Below, in pieces: positions 12,809 to 25,112 of a stretch of 64,000 nt of DNA. Numbering within the stretch: the first letter of the stretch is position 1; each line of letters begins with the position of its first letter. Both the position numbers and the translations under genes were made by a program. This DNA is from Hirundichthys speculiger (Eukaryota > Chordata > Actinopteri > Beloniformes > Exocoetidae): the NCBI GenBank assembly GCA_018398805.1, contig JAGFBZ010001965.1:1-64000 (forward strand). The letters run 5' to 3'. The notes under the pieces are model-generated. The model was not told the DNA's origin. It searched no databases and worked only from the letters and a program-made list of their open reading frames with translations.

Positions 12809-13928
12809 GAGCTTAGATGAGATACATAAAGTTTCTCACCCTCCACAGAAGAGCAAATGTTAGCATGTCCGCATGGGTTTAAGAAGCCGGATGTAGCCCC
12901 TTGAGTCTGAGGAATCCATATGTGCAGACTGACAGAGAAATGGAGACATCTGTAAAGGTAGTTGATTTGAAGCATTTTTACACATTTGAGAAAAAAAATG
13001 TCTTTCTGGTGTGAAAAAGGGAAAACAGAAACGTGTTCTTTCACGTTTCTCTTTCCCTGCACGGATGACTTTAGCACACAGGAAGCACAGTTTTAAAACT
13101 CAATTTGACTGACCTCGAAGAAGCGCCACCTGCTTGTCCTACTTCCAAAGACGAATTTTCTCCTTCCAACGTGCACGTGGTTAAAATGCAGCAGGACGGC
13201 TTCATTTCCAGTCTTCGGCTGGCAGCTGGAGCGTGGCCAAAGCCCCCGATAACACCCCGACGCTATCGCTGTGCATCAAATTAACCTCCTTCAGCTTTGC
13301 CTTTGGTGACGACTCTGCTTCACAAAAGGAAGCAAGGTGACAGCAACTGGTTGTTCTGCTCCGGGAGATTTTCCTTCAGCGTCTCTGCAACAGTTCAGTC
13401 CTCTGCAGAGACAACAGTCCAGAAGCAGCTGGGGACAGTTTTTAATCCTCTGAAGACTGTATTTAATTGTCTAAACAGCCAGACTGCAATACATGCAGGC
13501 AAAAACATCAGTTGGAAATAAAACGCTGTGAAATGTTACTTTGCAGTTCTGATGGAAAATACCATGAAAACCTGAGTAATAACTACTGACATTTGTACAT
13601 TTCCTGCCTTTTTCATCATTCATCGCATGAAAGTCCCGTAAAACAATCGTTACCAGAATGTCTGCTGTCAAAGTCTTGAGGGAAATAAGAGTTTGTTCAT
13701 GACTATTGAACACAAAACTGTAGCCATCGATCGATAATCAGATTGTTTTTGTCAAAAACAAAATAAAAAATATTTGATGGAAGTTGGCTGTCTTTTATTT
13801 TAACAAAAATAAAGCAAAAAAGGAAATTGTGCAGGCAGTACCAAGTACCTCCTTTACTGCATGTGTATGTTGAATATAAAGACCTATTAAAGCAGATGTT
13901 TTCTCATCTGGAGCATTCACGTGTGCGT
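12809..13928. other. No feature recognised
   Basis: Anonymous DNA between the inverted-repeat element and the Tc1-like remnant. Confidence 0.4.
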
Positions 13929-14205
13929 TAACACAATGCCAAGAAGGAAAGAAACAAGGAAATGTTGCTGCGTGTCAGTCAGGGTTATGAGTCTATTCCA
14001 GGCTACTTGGAAGTCGACAGTGACACTATTCACAAGAAAAGACTCAAAACTGCATCTGAACCACCTGGAACTACATCGTACGGACAGATGAGACCAGCAT
14101 CATGTTTCATTTCAGCAGAAAACCTTTTATACCCACCGTTAAGCACGGCGGTGGAGTGGTGATGATCTGGGGTGGATGCATGGAGTTCATGATGGTTCAT
14201 TAAAA
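13929..14205 (+). mobile_element. Internally deleted Tc1-like transposon remnant
   Basis: AACACAATGCCAAGAAGGAA, TGTTGCTGCGTGTCAGTCAG (N-terminal part), ATTCACAAGAAAAGACTCAA, then GGACAGATGAGACCAGCATC and AAGCACGGCGGTGGAGTGGT GATGATCTGGGG (the DE region W-T/D-E-T and K-H-G-G-G-V-M-I-W) in transposon order but with large deletions. It ends near a poly-A stretch at 14202-14220. Confidence 0.6.
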
Positions 14206-14529
14206 AAAAAAAAAAAAAAACAGTTTCAAAAATATTGACATCTGACATTTGTTTCATGTGTGTTTTGTGCCGACGTCTCTTTGATTCCAGAGGTTTTAAA
14301 TGACACCTCATTCGCTGAGCTCAGCTAATTACATTTACATTCACTACATGCGGTACAAGAGTCAAAAAAGACATTTATTTCTAGATTTATTTCTAGAACC
14401 TCAGAGTGTTTGTAATATTTTTTTCTTTGATTTTTTTTTTTTAGTACCTTTTCCTTCAATAAAGCCCTTAAATAATACTTCCACTGACAAGTTATAATTT
14501 AAAATCAGAACACAAACTCTGATTGGAGC

Positions 14530-14775
14530 TGAAAATGAAAATGAATGAATGAATGGAAGAAAATTGAATGAATGAATAAATGAATGAATGAATGGAAGAA
14601 AATTGAATGAATGAATGAATGAATGAATGAATGGAAGAAAATTGAATGAATGAATGAATGGAAGAAAATTGAATGAATGAATGAATGAATGGAAGAAAAT
14701 TGAATGAATGAATGAATGAATGAATGAATGAATGAATGAATTGAATGATGGAAGAAGGAGCAGAAAATAAAATGA
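14530..14775 (+). repeat. GAAT tetranucleotide array with a GGAAGAAAATT spacer
   Basis: Runs of GAATGAATGAATG separated at irregular intervals by GGAAGAAAATT, giving a compound minisatellite. A 20-bp poly-G tract (14823-14842), preceded by a GT run, lies about 50 bp downstream. Confidence 0.95.
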
Positions 14776-14842
14776 ATGAAGAAATTCGTCATTAATCTGA
14801 AAGCATTTCTGTGTGTGTGTGTGGGGGGGGGGGGGGGGGGGG

Positions 14843-15927
14843 TCGCTGGAACAATTTGTGATATTATCTGTTTCTATCTTTTATCTTTCCCAGGGGTTTT
14901 TACTGAGCAATGCAGTTTTTATTATCGTACCTTAACATGAAAGTCTAAAATTGCAGAGACTTTCATTTATTCTCATCCTGTTTTCAGATGAGTCATTCTT
15001 CTCCTGCTCCTCTCTGTCTCCCATCAGGAGGAGATGCTGCTGATTCCTCCTTCTGGACGGACGGTATAATCAGGGTGAGAGCCTGGCTCCTCCACAAATA
15101 AATCTGGAGGACAGTCGTCCCTCCGGAATGACAATGAGGAGCCACAGCTGGATGTGACAGAGAGAGGTGAACGAGGCCTGAACGGGAGAGATCAAACTCC
15201 TTCGGCAACACCTGCTCACACCTGTTCGTTCACTGATCGTCCTCCAGGAGCAGCAGCCGCGCACACACCTTCAGACGCCGGGTAACAAGTTTTCAGACAA
15301 CCCCCAAACCAGAAAATGCTGGGACGTGAGAGAATGTAGACACTGTGATTACTTTATTTATGTTTTCATTTATATTCACAGCCTCCGTCTGGCCGCCACC
15401 CACAGCTCCTGACCAGGGGGGAGGGCTGGAACATGGATCCAGGGACCAGAGGGTCCCTGCAGATACTCGAACCCCTCCACTTGAGACGGCGCCTCACTTC
15501 TGCCCTTTATTCCTGACCGTGGTCTTGGAGAGCCTCATCCCCACCCCCCCCCCCCCACCCCCCAACCGCTGCAGTGACAGCTGCTCAACAACTCCATGAC
15601 ATCATCTGCAGGAAGCAGAGACGGGATCCTGGGGCCAGCAAACTGGACCCCTGAAACCAATCCTATGGCCTGCCAGCGATACAGAACGAACTCTCATTCT
15701 GTTCGCACAATCTGAATAAGCCAAAGCACGAGCGCTAGTATCCTGAACTCCTGGAGAACCACCCAGAAAAAAACAGAAGGGAGCATCAAAAGGTCCACAA
15801 AGCAGGTGTGGATTGAAAGGACAAACGCTGACGGTACCTGTTCAAGTTGTACGAATGAAGTTTGGCTGGTGTAGTGACTGGTGTCTTCTTTTTTTAGCCA
15901 TTGGTTTCTTTGCTTGAGGTGAGCGGG
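14843..15927. other. No gene supported
   Basis: Contains a C-rich tract at 15541-15563 and a Pro-rich frame (15345-15599) that I do not regard as coding because it depends on that tract. Confidence 0.4.
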
Positions 15928-15991
15928 TGTTAGGGACCCGAGAGCCGGCGGCATTGCGCGTTCTGTGGGCTATCCCTAGCTGTCGCCTGCG
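15928..15991 (+). mobile_element. Inverted 64-bp copy of the LTR 5' end
   Basis: TGTTAGGGACCCGAGAGCCG and onward to TGTCGCCTGC match the first 64 bases of the minus-strand LTR (from 16488) with a handful of mismatches, but in the opposite orientation. Flanks of the whole 15928-16488 unit are GCGGG and GCAGG, a possible 5-bp target duplication with one mismatch. Confidence 0.65.
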
Positions 15992-16028
15992 AGAGGTCCT
16001 GGGTTCATTTCCCGGACGAGCCCCCACT

Positions 16029-16488
16029 TGTTACGGCCCAGATATGGGTGAGTGAGCCTAGTAGTAAATTAAGGGGAGTAACAAGGCGTGTAAATAAGGT
16101 ACTAGCCGTTTACTAATGGTAAGGAGAAAAAAATATATAATAAAACAAAATAAACTTGATCTGAAAAAAGAGATTTAACAAAGGCCAAGCTCTCACACAG
16201 AGCAGCAATAAACACAACAATACAATATACACAATAAGCCACACTAGCCAACAAGTTACAACAAAGTCTCCCAACGGCGGCAGATCTGTCTGTGGCTGAC
16301 AGTCTGCCACGAATGAAGTTCTGACGGGTCCTTCATAGTAGGGAGGGCGAGGGGAGGCGTGCCCAGGTGATGGCAAGGCTGCTCAGCTGTTTCAAGGGGG
16401 TGGAGCTCGGTCAAGGGTCCGGTCCGCAGGCAACAGGTGGGGATAGTCCACAGAACGCGCAATGCCGCCGGCTCTCGGGTCCGTAACA
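16029..16488 (-). mobile_element. LTR of a retrotransposon or endogenous retrovirus, with adjacent tRNA-Pro-type PBS
   Basis: On the minus strand the 460-bp LTR begins TGTTACGG (16488) and ends CCGTAACA (16029), a perfect 8-bp TG...CA terminal inverted repeat. Two bases beyond its 3' end comes TGGGGGCTCGTCCGGG (16026 to 16011), matching the proline-tRNA primer-binding site known from gammaretroviruses. No gag, pol or env remnant follows. After about 20 nt of leader the sequence switches to a 64-bp inverted copy of the LTR's own 5' end (15928-15991). Confidence 0.75.
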
Positions 16489-17624
16489 GCAGGCATGGAT
16501 CGTAAATGACCCAGCTGTGCCGGTAAGAACTTCGGCAGACGTCTAGTTCATCTCCAGAGCCTCTTCTTCACCGCTTCCAGCCATCTTCTCCATCAACCTG
16601 CAGCTTCATCTCCGAAAAAGATGAAAAAACCTGCCAAACAGCAGCTCAGCAGGCCTCCTGATGCTCTTAGTTTAGGCACATTTTATGAGCCACACTGAAA
16701 TTACTGCTGGTGTTAGATAGATATCAATAATGAAACAGTAAAATTAAACCTGTCTAACCAGCCACATATGACTTATTTTATCATGACGGTGTTTCTTCGC
16801 TCTGCAGGATCTATAGTCTTGGTTAATTTTTTTAAATTCCCACCACGCCACTGATCCGATCTGTCCTTCCTCATCAGTAACCGCTGCAGTCGTCCAGACG
16901 CTGTCACGCTGACGGGGAAGCTACGTCTGATTTGCTAAACGGACCGTCATGTTTGTGTATCCCGGCGTTGTCAAGTGTGTCTGCACTCGACAGACATTTG
17001 GCAACGAGCCTCTGACCTTGTCATTCCTGGTGAGCGAGCGTTCAGAAGGAGGCGAGTGGCGATGACAATCAATCCTCCAGCAGAGGAATCGTTCCTCTTG
17101 TGTGATGCGTCTTCTTCCTGTCTTTATCACCTCTCAAGCGTTCATGACTCGGGGCTCCTGGTGGCAGATGGCCAGACTGGAGACAAGTGACCCATAATTA
17201 ATAGCTGTCTGTATTTATGATAAACCACGTCCTTTTCACTGCAGATGCAAATTTCTGCTCAGTGCTGTTTGTATAAATTGCTGCGATATTTTCCCAGTGA
17301 CTCTAATCAAACTCCATGCGCTGCTATTGTCCACACAGTTAATTAGTTAATATGTGTACATACAGTCATATTAACTGTAATGTAAATTAAATGAATTCTG
17401 CAGCTCTTTCTTAATGTCTGTCATCTAAAAAGACACGAGAGTGATTCCAGTGATTCCAGTGGAAGATGTCTCTCAGCTAAAGGCACTCGATGTAGCGATA
17501 ACGCTCCACACCTGCAGGGGGCAGCAGAAAAGTTCATGTGTTCGGGTGCAAAATACAAGTCATTTGAAAGCAGACCGAGGAAAAAGTGTGGTGCTAGCAC
17601 AACCTGCTAAACACAAACTGTAAC
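16489..17624. other. No feature recognised
   Basis: Anonymous DNA between the LTR and the hAT-type element. Confidence 0.4.
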
Positions 17625-17632
17625 TACGCAAC

Positions 17633-18241
17633 TAAAGATGTTTCGATCCATTTTTTTCCCTCCCGATACCGACTACCGATTCAACTATAATATGGACTAT
17701 AATATAATTATCATTGTTGTAAAACATGAATAAATACAGCAAATCCAAGACATTTATGTTTATATTTATTTCCAGATAAAACAGTATTGCAAAATGCAGA
17801 TGCAGTTGAACTAAAATAAATTTTCTTTGTAGTCATTTTATAACTTAAAACTTAACCGTAACAGACTTATTCACCTTACATTTCTTTGCACTTTGGTGGT
17901 ACGTTCACTGTGAAAAATCGCTGAGCGAAAATTCGTTGAATGATAATTTAAAGCGGTAATTTGCATGACGACATCGAAGAATGCAGCGAAATTTTAAAGA
18001 CTTGAAACAAAAGAATGAACAAATTTTCAACGAAAATTCGAGGGCAGCAATTTTTGAAAAACTTTCGTCCCAGTTTCTTTTGCTGGTATTGTAACAAAAG
18101 TAACTGGTTAATAAATCATTAAATATAAATTACTTGGTATCGGTTGGTGCCTGGACTCCCGTACTCGCCGATACCAATACCGATATTTTTGCCAGTATCG
18201 GAGCAATTTCCGATACTGGTATCGGAGTCTGAGCAACACTG
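17633..18241 (+). mobile_element. Probable hAT-type element, 609 bp
   Basis: Left end TAAAGATGTTTCGATCC, right end (reverse complement) CAGTGTTGCTCAGACTCCGA. Flanks TACGCAAC (17625-17632) and TATGCAAC (18242-18249) match at 7 of 8. Both ends carry CGATACCGA-type subterminal repeats. Non-coding, old. Confidence 0.55.
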
Positions 18242-18249
18242 TATGCAAC

Positions 18250-20242
18250 ATGAAATAAATTAAAACGTCAGTGTAACTGGGACGAAATGCAGTGGTTATG
18301 AACGTGCAGATGATGGAATATACAGATTTAAATAACATACTAAAAAATCAAATGTACATTCTAGGAAATGGTAGCTAGCTAACTTAAATAGGACAAACCT
18401 ATCAACCCTGCAGGCTATGAGGGTTAAGAAGATGTACAGGCAATGTTAAATAAAACTAGAAATAAGAAGCTTCACATTCATATTAAGCAGCGATGTTACA
18501 AATATAACATCAGTGAACAAGCGTTGTAGACGTTTAAATGTGTATAAAAATAGATGTGTATGCAGAACAGCGATTCTCAGCCGGCGGGTCCAAGACTCGA
18601 CTCGTTTTTAGTGGGTCGCCGGTCTTTCCCTGAGCCTTGCTACTTACTGCGGTAGAGACGTCTTGTAGTGTAAACAACGTTAGTCACATTAACTCATTAT
18701 AGTTGGAGCAGAGAAATGAATCAATTTTTCATTTGGCTAAGATACATCTGGATAAGATACCCCACAGTTGAAGCACCTATTACTAAAACCCCACAAGTCC
18801 AGGGTTTTAGTAATAAGTGCTTCAGTTATTGACTCTTAATATAAAAGCTGACTTTGAACAAACACATCCTCGCCTCCATGAATAGCTCCGCCTCCACCCC
18901 GTCAAACACAGCGACGCTCTCTCAACCCATTTTCCTTCTTGTTCTCCGTCTGGCTGAGCGGCTCCCCCTGAAAACGTGGGGTTAATACAAAGAGACGAGT
19001 GGCTCCAGGTGGCAGAGGTAGCCATGTTGACCTACTTCCAGCTCGCATGAATATACTTGTTGCTTGTTTTTTTTTTTTTTTTTCCAGCATGTGATTGATG
19101 GAAAACAAAAGTGTAGGAGAGAAGGGGTGGATGTAATCTGCTTTTGATCGTGCAGCAGGCTGACTGACAGCACTGTTGCTTTGGTTGTTTTTTTTTGTCC
19201 CCTATCGGTTCTTTTGACTAATTAAATGCATCAAACACTAAGTTTTGCCCTCTGAGTCTTTAATCCTTGTCTTTTTGCAGCTGCTCTGCTTCTTTCTTTA
19301 ATCAGGTTAATTTCACCAGTGTCTTGGTCCCCATGGAAAATATCTTTTTTCGTACTTTTCCCGCCGCTATTGAACAATCTGGTTGCAGCAGCGGCGAACC
19401 GCGGGGTTGACCTCAGGGGCTGGAGGTCACCTTTGGACCGCTACTACCCCCCCACCGCACTGCCCTGGTTGACAGGAGTGAGCTTGAATTGTGTCTTAAA
19501 GGAAAACTCTGGACTGAAAAACAACCCGAGGTCTACCATCAGATGATAAGAAGAACTTTGCTTCGGGACCAAAACAACAGGATCTGAGTTCAGTTGTAAG
19601 TTTGCACCAAAGCGGCAATTAATGTCATCACTGGGGGGCAGTCGGCCTACGTCAGAATGATTTACTGTTTTAAGCCTCTAAAAAGACTCAACATCGTGAT
19701 TCCTCTTCAGTAATAGAGTCGGCAGGATCCATACAGACACACCAAGCTACACAAAGTGCACAGAAATAAATGTTTGCTCGAGCATCTCTTCATGGTCGAC
19801 GTCAGCTTCTCATAACTCCAGATGCCAAATGTTTCCAACACCGGTCTATTCAGTCATAAATATGAACAGGTGCCGGTCCAGTCCTGTGGAAGCAGAGGTC
19901 ATAAACTCTCCTCCTCCATCTGGACTTCGGTAGTTGACTTGTATGAGACGAGACCAGATAGGAGCTCTACCAACAGTCCTTTATAAACACTTTCTGTACA
20001 CCTACGAAGTTCAAAAGTCCTCGCCATGGCAGAGGCGACCACGATGCTCGAGAAACAATCAGTGAGGGAAGAAAAAAATGGGAGTGGGACGAGTGAGACG
20101 AAGATAAAGCTCAGCGTTGTAAAAGTGACTTGACCTCCACCACCTGCAGGGGGAGCCAGAGAGCTAAAAGCTGTAAAAGCTCCTCTGCAAAAAGGTCGTT
20201 TTGGTCCCTAAACAAAGTCTGCTCTCCTTACCAATATATTAT
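18250..20242. other. Mostly anonymous, one possible hAT scrap
   Basis: AGCGATTCTCAGCCGGCGGG TC near 18567 resembles the CAGTGGTTCTCAACCGGTGG end of hAT (Charlie-type) elements but is diverged. A poly-T lies at 19068-19083. Nothing coding is seen. Confidence 0.35.
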
Positions 20243-20250
20243 ATTATATT

Positions 20251-21365
20251 CAGGGCTGGGCAAGTTAATACGTTATTATTGTGTTAACTCATTAATATAT
20301 TATCGCCGACATTAATTTTATCGCGCGTTAACGCATGTTGCTCACGTGCCTGTGTTTTGAAAAATCTGTTACTGGCTGCTGCAGAACCTGGAAAACAATT
20401 GGCAGAAAAGCTAAAACAGACATGGAGAACGGTAAAAATCAGTGAACTTTACAGTTCAGGTAGCAACTCAGGTAGCAATATTAACAATTCTGTCTAAAAT
20501 AAAAAAAAATTCTGGACTGCAACAAAACTTCGGTGTCATTCCTCCATGTTCCATCAGATCTGCTCCATGTGTTCACTGTCCTGCTGTTCTCTAGCTGGTT
20601 ACTGCAGTGCGGCTCCATCTAGTGGCACAGATGTGTAATGACAACAGAAAGTCCAGTCCTCCATTATAAAACAAATTCAGTTCTGTGGCCCGTTTTTTTA
20701 ATTTCATATTTTTGGTCTAAAATTGAAATATAAAAAACAGGCTTTTTTTTTTTTCATGTAATAAAATGTCACTTTTTATGTCACTTTTTATTTTTTTGTA
20801 TTTTTGATTGACAATTGAAAATGGAAAGAATGAATGATACACAGATTGATAAAGTTACAGAACTTTAACATGGACATTTTCATTTTAAAGTTCTCCCAGA
20901 CGGAAGATTCAACAGAAACAAGGTTATTTGTAACAACTGACAAGTTGAACTCCCCGTTAAAAGTTTCTGCTGTTACCTCAGAAATTACCTGTTTTAATGT
21001 TCTGATTGTGCTGAGACACAATCATTTTGTTGGATTTTGTTTGTAGACTTTTTTTTTTTAATTAAAACAGGATGACATTAATGCCCTGGCAGTGGCAATA
21101 AGCTTTATTTTATTGTACATTTTTTAAGATGAGATTTACACTAAATATGTTACTGACAAGTGCTGATGTTGAAAAGTGTTTTGAACAACAAATGTTATGA
21201 CACTTTAGTTCATATGGCAGCAGAAACATTTAAATAAAAGTGCATTTTACACTACTTTTGAATTCATTATTTGATTCTACGTATACAATGCGATTAATCG
21301 CGATAAATCAGGGAAATAATGCAATTAATCGCGATTTTAAAAAATGTAATCGTTGCCCAGCCCTA
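20251..21365 (+). mobile_element. hAT-type element, 1.1-kb family, copy 1
   Basis: Termini CAGGGCTGGGCAA and (reverse complement of right end) TAGGGCTGGGCAA. The flanking octamer ATTATATT occurs at 20243-20250 and 21366-21373, but the flank is an ATATT microsatellite so this is weak evidence by itself. Subterminal DNA is rich in TTAATCGCGATTAA-like palindromes. It shares long high-identity stretches with 56830-57886, including a 180-bp core (20870-21046) that is open on both strands in both copies. No transposase motif is recognised. Confidence 0.8.
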
Positions 21366-21373
21366 ATTATATT

Positions 21374-22734
21374 ATATCATATTATATCATAATATAATGT
21401 TTGAATTGGGAGGCTTATAATTCCAACTTTAGATTGGAGGGTCTCCCATTTGAAGACATCAAATATTTTACACCCTATACTTTCTATGCATTGAAACACT
21501 AAGAACAAAATATCGGCGCCACATCGGATCACGTTTTTCACTTCCAGGTGTTGCGTTTCTGCACCAGATGTGTTATCGGCTCAGCTGAGGTTCTACCGCT
21601 CCTGTAAACCGATAAAGAAAATGGAAGATCCGACAGAACGATGAAGACGACCGGGACGTCCCAGGGGACCGTTAAACCGGCGCCGACGATGCTGTAACCT
21701 GCAGCGGGATCGAGTCTTTGCTCCCAGGAGGCTCCGACGGGCTGCATTTCATCTGTGCAGGCCAATAAAGCCGATGGTGTGCTGTACCCCCCCCCCCCCC
21801 CCCCCCCCCCCATCCCACGGCCCCCCCGAGACCAGGTGTGAAGGGTGGTAAATTGAAGGGTCCCAGGCAATCATCTCAGGAGCTCCACTCAGCTCAGTCA
21901 GGTGGGAATTCACTGGTTGAGGATTAAAAGGCAGCCAGCCTGACTAATGTGTAGCTCAGCCAGCCTGTACGGTGCCTGTTACCCCCCCCCACCACCCCCC
22001 CGCTGCTCACATGGGCGGCAAAATGTGTCTGCCTGCAGCAACGGCGGCGTTTTCCCGCCTCGTGCTGCAGTTGTCCATCAAAACCAGCTTTGTTTGAGAC
22101 TCGAACAGTCGAAGCTGTCTTTGTTTGTGCCTTTTTTCATCCCTGGGGGGGAGGAGGGGGGGGGGTTGTTTGTTAGTTTTTGAAGTCAATAATTAAAATT
22201 ACCCCACTGAGAATGATTTTCTTTTTCTCGTAGCAGGGCTGAGCTTAAATACCTGAGTTGTGCAGCTGAAGAATCCAGTCTCCAAGTGACTGCTGCTGCA
22301 CATTTAGCTTCTCATTATTACAGCCAGTGTGCAATAATGGATTTAAGATGGTTAGTTTAACATGGCTTTAAACTATAAGCACAGTCATTTCGATTTCAAG
22401 TGAAGCCAAAGATGATGTTAGTGTAGTCGAAGCCTTTAACAAACTTTCTTCTTCATTCTTTTTAAAACAAACATTAAAGGCACCCTATGTAAGTTTGATC
22501 ACTGGCTCGAGGTACGTTTAGTCAACCCTGAAGGGTCCTGACGTGGTCCAAGGTGAAGGAGGTCGCAGGACTGGAGGATCTGGCTGCTCATTTCCCAGCA
22601 TCCTTCACTCTGTGATGTGAGTCAATGACCTCTCTGATCTTGTATACAACTTGGAGAATAAATTCACGTTGCACCTCCGTCGTGGTCGGTGATAATCATT
22701 AACTGCCGATTGATTATCTCACTACAACACTGTA
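21374..22734. other. No gene supported
   Basis: Contains three C or G homopolymer regions (21787, 21971, 22145). Frames across them are artefacts. Confidence 0.4.
21787..21811 (+). repeat. Poly-C tract (25)
   Basis: Uninterrupted C run. Shorter C-rich runs at 21971-22001 and 24604-24620 are nearby. These are prone to slippage and assembly error. Confidence 0.95.
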
Positions 22735-22736
22735 TA

Positions 22737-22991
22737 CACTGCAAAAATCAACAATCTAACCAAGTGTTCGAATCTTGTATCTAGCTAAAAAGTCTTTTTG
22801 ATCTTGTTTTGAGAGTAATATACTATGCAAGCACAGAGTATGTAAGATTACTAGTCATTTTTCTTATTTCAAGAAATCTTACTAAGTGTGATTATCTCAC
22901 TGCACTGGCAGATTATTTCACTTACTTTTAGTCTGTATCTGCTCAAACCAAGTATTTATTTCTTATATTAAGACCATTAATTTTTGCAGTG
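22737..22991. mobile_element. TA-target MITE, 255 bp
   Basis: Termini CACTGCAAAAAT and ATTTTTGCAGTG are perfect inverted repeats flanked by TA on both sides, as for Tc1/mariner-type MITEs. Interior AT-rich and non-coding. Confidence 0.75.
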
Positions 22992-23199
22992 TATCCTACC
23001 CGAGAGTACAGCTCGCAGTGATGAACTATGAACTTAACTAGCTGGTGTAGAAAGTCAACTTGTCTAACACTGGCTCTGGTCCATAGATGTATCCCACACC
23101 AGAGCTATGTTAGCATTAGCCTCGGCTAAGACAGTCACAGCATTGTATTACGATAACTAATACAGTGATTGTAGCATCACTAGCCTCTGCTATAGGGAT

Positions 23200-23800
23200 T
23201 AGATTTAACATTTAGGTTTAGATTTAAGATTTAGATTTAAGATTTAACATTTAGATTAACATTTGACATTTAGATTTAGATTTAGAATTTAGATTTAGCA
23301 TTTAGATTTAACATTTGACATTTAGATTTAACATTTAGATTTAACATTTGACATTTAGATTTAACATTTACATTTAACATTTGACATTTAGATTTAGCAT
23401 TTAGATTTAACATTTGACATTTAGATTTAGATTTAACATTTAGATTTAACATTTGAGATTTAGATTTAACATTTAGATTTAACATTTGACATTTAGATTT
23501 AGCATTTGACATTTAGATTTAACATTTAGATTAACATTTGACATTTAGATTTAACATTTAGATTAACATTTGACATTTAGATTTAACATTTAGATTAACA
23601 TTTGACATTTAGATTTAACATTTAGATTTAACATTTGACATTTAGATTTAGCATTTAGATTTAACATTTGACATTTAGATTTAGATTTAACATTTAGATT
23701 TAGATTTAATATTTAAATTAACATTTGACATTTAGATTTAACATTTAGATTTAACATTTAACATTTAGATTTAGATTTAACATTTAGATTTAACATTTCA
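23200..23800 (+). repeat. TTTAGATTTAACA minisatellite, array 1
   Basis: About 600 bp of 6- and 9-bp words (TTTAGA, TTTAACA, TTTGACA) combined into 12-27-bp higher-order units, e.g. ACATTTAGATTTAACATTTG. Followed by a unique-looking 140-bp flank (23800-23945) that is also found after array 2. Any ORF inside (Lys-Ser-Met-rich) is an artefact. Confidence 0.95.
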
Positions 23801-24880
23801 TTTTTGTTCACATATAACTAAATTTTAAGTTAAAATTTATGTCTCAAATGTGTGTAAAATGAGCTAAATGTGAATAAAATTAGCTAAATATTGAAAATAT
23901 ATCATTATGAAAACTGTAATCAAGTATTAACATCCGGCACCTTATACCTATCAAAATAAATATCCATGGTCGTATATATTGGTAGACAACAAGACAGGAT
24001 TAGACAGCGAGTTCTGGTCCATAGCGGAGAAGTCATTGACAGTATGGGCGGTGCTTACCGAAGGGTCAATTTCACCTGATAAAAATCCAACCCCCGCACA
24101 GCTGTCATGGTTGTAGAATTTGTTTTTGTTTTTTGGTTCCAGACAGTTAATTTGGACGTTTTAATCTCGGGGTCTATGGAGATGGCTAGTCCCTAGTGGT
24201 CGTTTGAGGAGCTACACTTGTCTCCACAGTCTTTTAAACCGGATGTCTCCTCTTGTTGAAGTTTCCTGAACTCAGCTCGTGTTAAAGACATGAAGCCGTT
24301 GTTCCAGTAGTTGAGTTCTTGGAGTAAAATCAGGCATCAGGACCTGAAAAATGCGTATATGAGGTTGAGGACGAGAGCTATTTCCACCTCAGTCAGTCAT
24401 ATTACCATACAATCAAGATGCAGATTGTCTCACAGGAGCCTAATAAACAGTCATCTCTGGAGGAAATCCTCTGGGTGACAGGCCCGCCTTGCTTAGTTAC
24501 GGCTGCTAAGCTGAGACTGGTCAATACCTTTTCACAGGAAGACCAATTCCCAGTTTAATACGTTATGAGACTGCAGGAAAACAACCGGAGGGTTTGCACA
24601 AGACCCCCCCCCCCCCCCCCACCTTCGAGGATCAATGTGCCCACACATCGCTCTCATTCCAGTCCGGTCACCGAGCCCTCACCTCCCTGTCAGCGCAGCC
24701 TGATTGCTTTCTGGCTGTCGCCTCGACCAGATGACCGTGGCTCGGCGCTCCGCCGCTCCCACCGGGCTGATGGGAAGTCTGGCCGTCTGCTCCTCTAGCC
24801 TGGACCTTTTTGTTTTTTTTTAACTTTCACTGCTCTGTGGAGCTCTTGGATCCATTCATCTATCCAGACACTTGATCCTG

Positions 24881-25112
24881 TTAGGGTTAGGTTTAGGTTT
24901 AGGGGTTAGGGTTAGGTTTCGGGTTTCAGGGTTAAGGTTAGGGTTAGGTTTCGGGGTTAGGTTTAGGGGTTAGGTTTAGGGGTTAGAGTTAGGTTTAGGG
25001 GTTAGGTTTAGGGGTTTAGGGGTTAGGTTTCGGGGTTAGGCTTAGTGTTAGGTTTCAGGGTTAAGGTTAGGGTTGGGTTTAGGGGTTAGGTTTAGGGGTT
25101 AGGGTTAGTGGT
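24881..25112 (+). repeat. Telomere-like repeat block 1
   Basis: Degenerate TTAGGG/TTTAGGGG/TTTCGGGG words, about 35 copies in the same orientation (e.g. GTTAGGTTTAGGGGTTAGGG). An interstitial telomere-like array with much variation. Confidence 0.85.

Noticed and set aside
15345..15599. Pro-rich 84-codon frame
   Set aside because: Relies on a C homopolymer tract and has no conserved feature or splice context.
15985..16026. Sequence resembling the T-arm and acceptor end of a tRNA gene
   Set aside because: It is the LTR element's primer-binding site, complementary to a proline tRNA 3' end; no A box or anticodon arm is present upstream.
20788..21046. Frame conserved between 20.9 kb and 57.5 kb as a possible gene
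   Set aside because: Conservation is explained by both copies belonging to one transposon family; both strands are open and no domain is recognised.
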